Shown piece after piece: positions 63,996 through 64,000 of a DNA stretch of 64,000 bases (the stretch's first letter is position 1; each line of letters opens with the position of its first letter). Under the pieces are notes generated by a model. It was given only the letters and a program-made list of their open reading frames with translations. It did no database searches and was not told the origin of the DNA. The stretch covers positions 310,001-374,000 of the forward strand of contig NZ_PVNL01000135.1 in NCBI RefSeq assembly GCF_002994635.1, read 5' to 3'. This DNA comes from Enhygromyxa salina (lineage in GTDB: Bacteria; Myxococcota_A; Polyangia; Nannocystales; Nannocystaceae). Both the position numbers and the translations under genes were made by a program.

Positions 63996-64000
63996 GACCG

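Overview
The window is about 64 kb of high-GC DNA that most resembles a myxobacterium of the Nannocystis/Plesiocystis/Enhygromyxa type. This is inferred from gene style, not from a marker gene. The clues are many secreted lipoproteins with Gly-Asp or Thr-Asp linkers after the lipobox, a C-terminal MYXO-CTERM-like sorting signal (Cys-x-Cys, membrane helix, Arg cluster), a TPR plus transmembrane protein of a common myxobacterial type, and dense operons with 4-nt ATGA overlaps.

Layout. 1-930: the end of a small membrane protein and a MAPEG-family membrane protein. 959-6002 (minus): a three-gene operon of a large beta-rich lipoprotein, a membrane-anchored HEAT-repeat protein whose layout recalls the vitellogenin N-terminal module, and a metzincin-like lipoprotein protease. 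6003-7139: mostly non-coding. 7140-11930 (plus): two tandem paralogues, each a SulP anion transporter fused to a beta-carbonic anhydrase. 11936-12340 (minus): RNase P RNA. 12432-24093 (minus): a ten-gene glycan or sugar-nucleotide operon with a UDP-xylose-synthase-like enzyme, a methyltransferase, three CgeB-like glycosyltransferases and one GT4 enzyme. It also holds a glycosidase-like/epimerase fusion, a second epimerase, a Gfo/Idh/MocA oxidoreductase and a zinc alcohol dehydrogenase.

24640-32889: mixed housekeeping and secreted functions. These are a secreted protein, a zinc-ribbon coiled-coil protein, a CAU tRNA, a glycosyltransferase, an ECF-like sigma factor, glutathione synthetase, a small protein coupled to a MerR-TPR regulator, and a beta-propeller lipoprotein. 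33079-34570: a small winged-helix-like ORF tightly coupled to a dGTPase-like HD hydrolase in lower-GC DNA. 34696-47105: mostly secreted and lipid-anchored proteins (beta-propellers, a VWA protein, a six-hairpin-like protein, a MYXO-CTERM protein) plus a persulfide-dioxygenase-like MBL/rhodanese enzyme and a VOC protein behind two copies of a palindrome. 47264-49809: an SRPBCC protein, a quinone-oxidoreductase-like dehydrogenase and an AraC regulator. 49893-56610: an FGE-sulfatase-fold remnant, an FG-GAP lipoprotein, other envelope proteins and an RlmI-like methyltransferase. 56819-63995 (minus): a complete BatA-BatE (aerotolerance) operon headed by a DUF4381-like protein.

The parts most likely to hold undescribed biology are the glycan operon with its glycosidase/epimerase fusion, the lipoprotein/HEAT/protease operon at 959-6002, the tandem SulP-carbonic anhydrase pair, and the paired palindrome at 43583-43649. 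All functional statements rest on reading motifs by eye. No database search was run.
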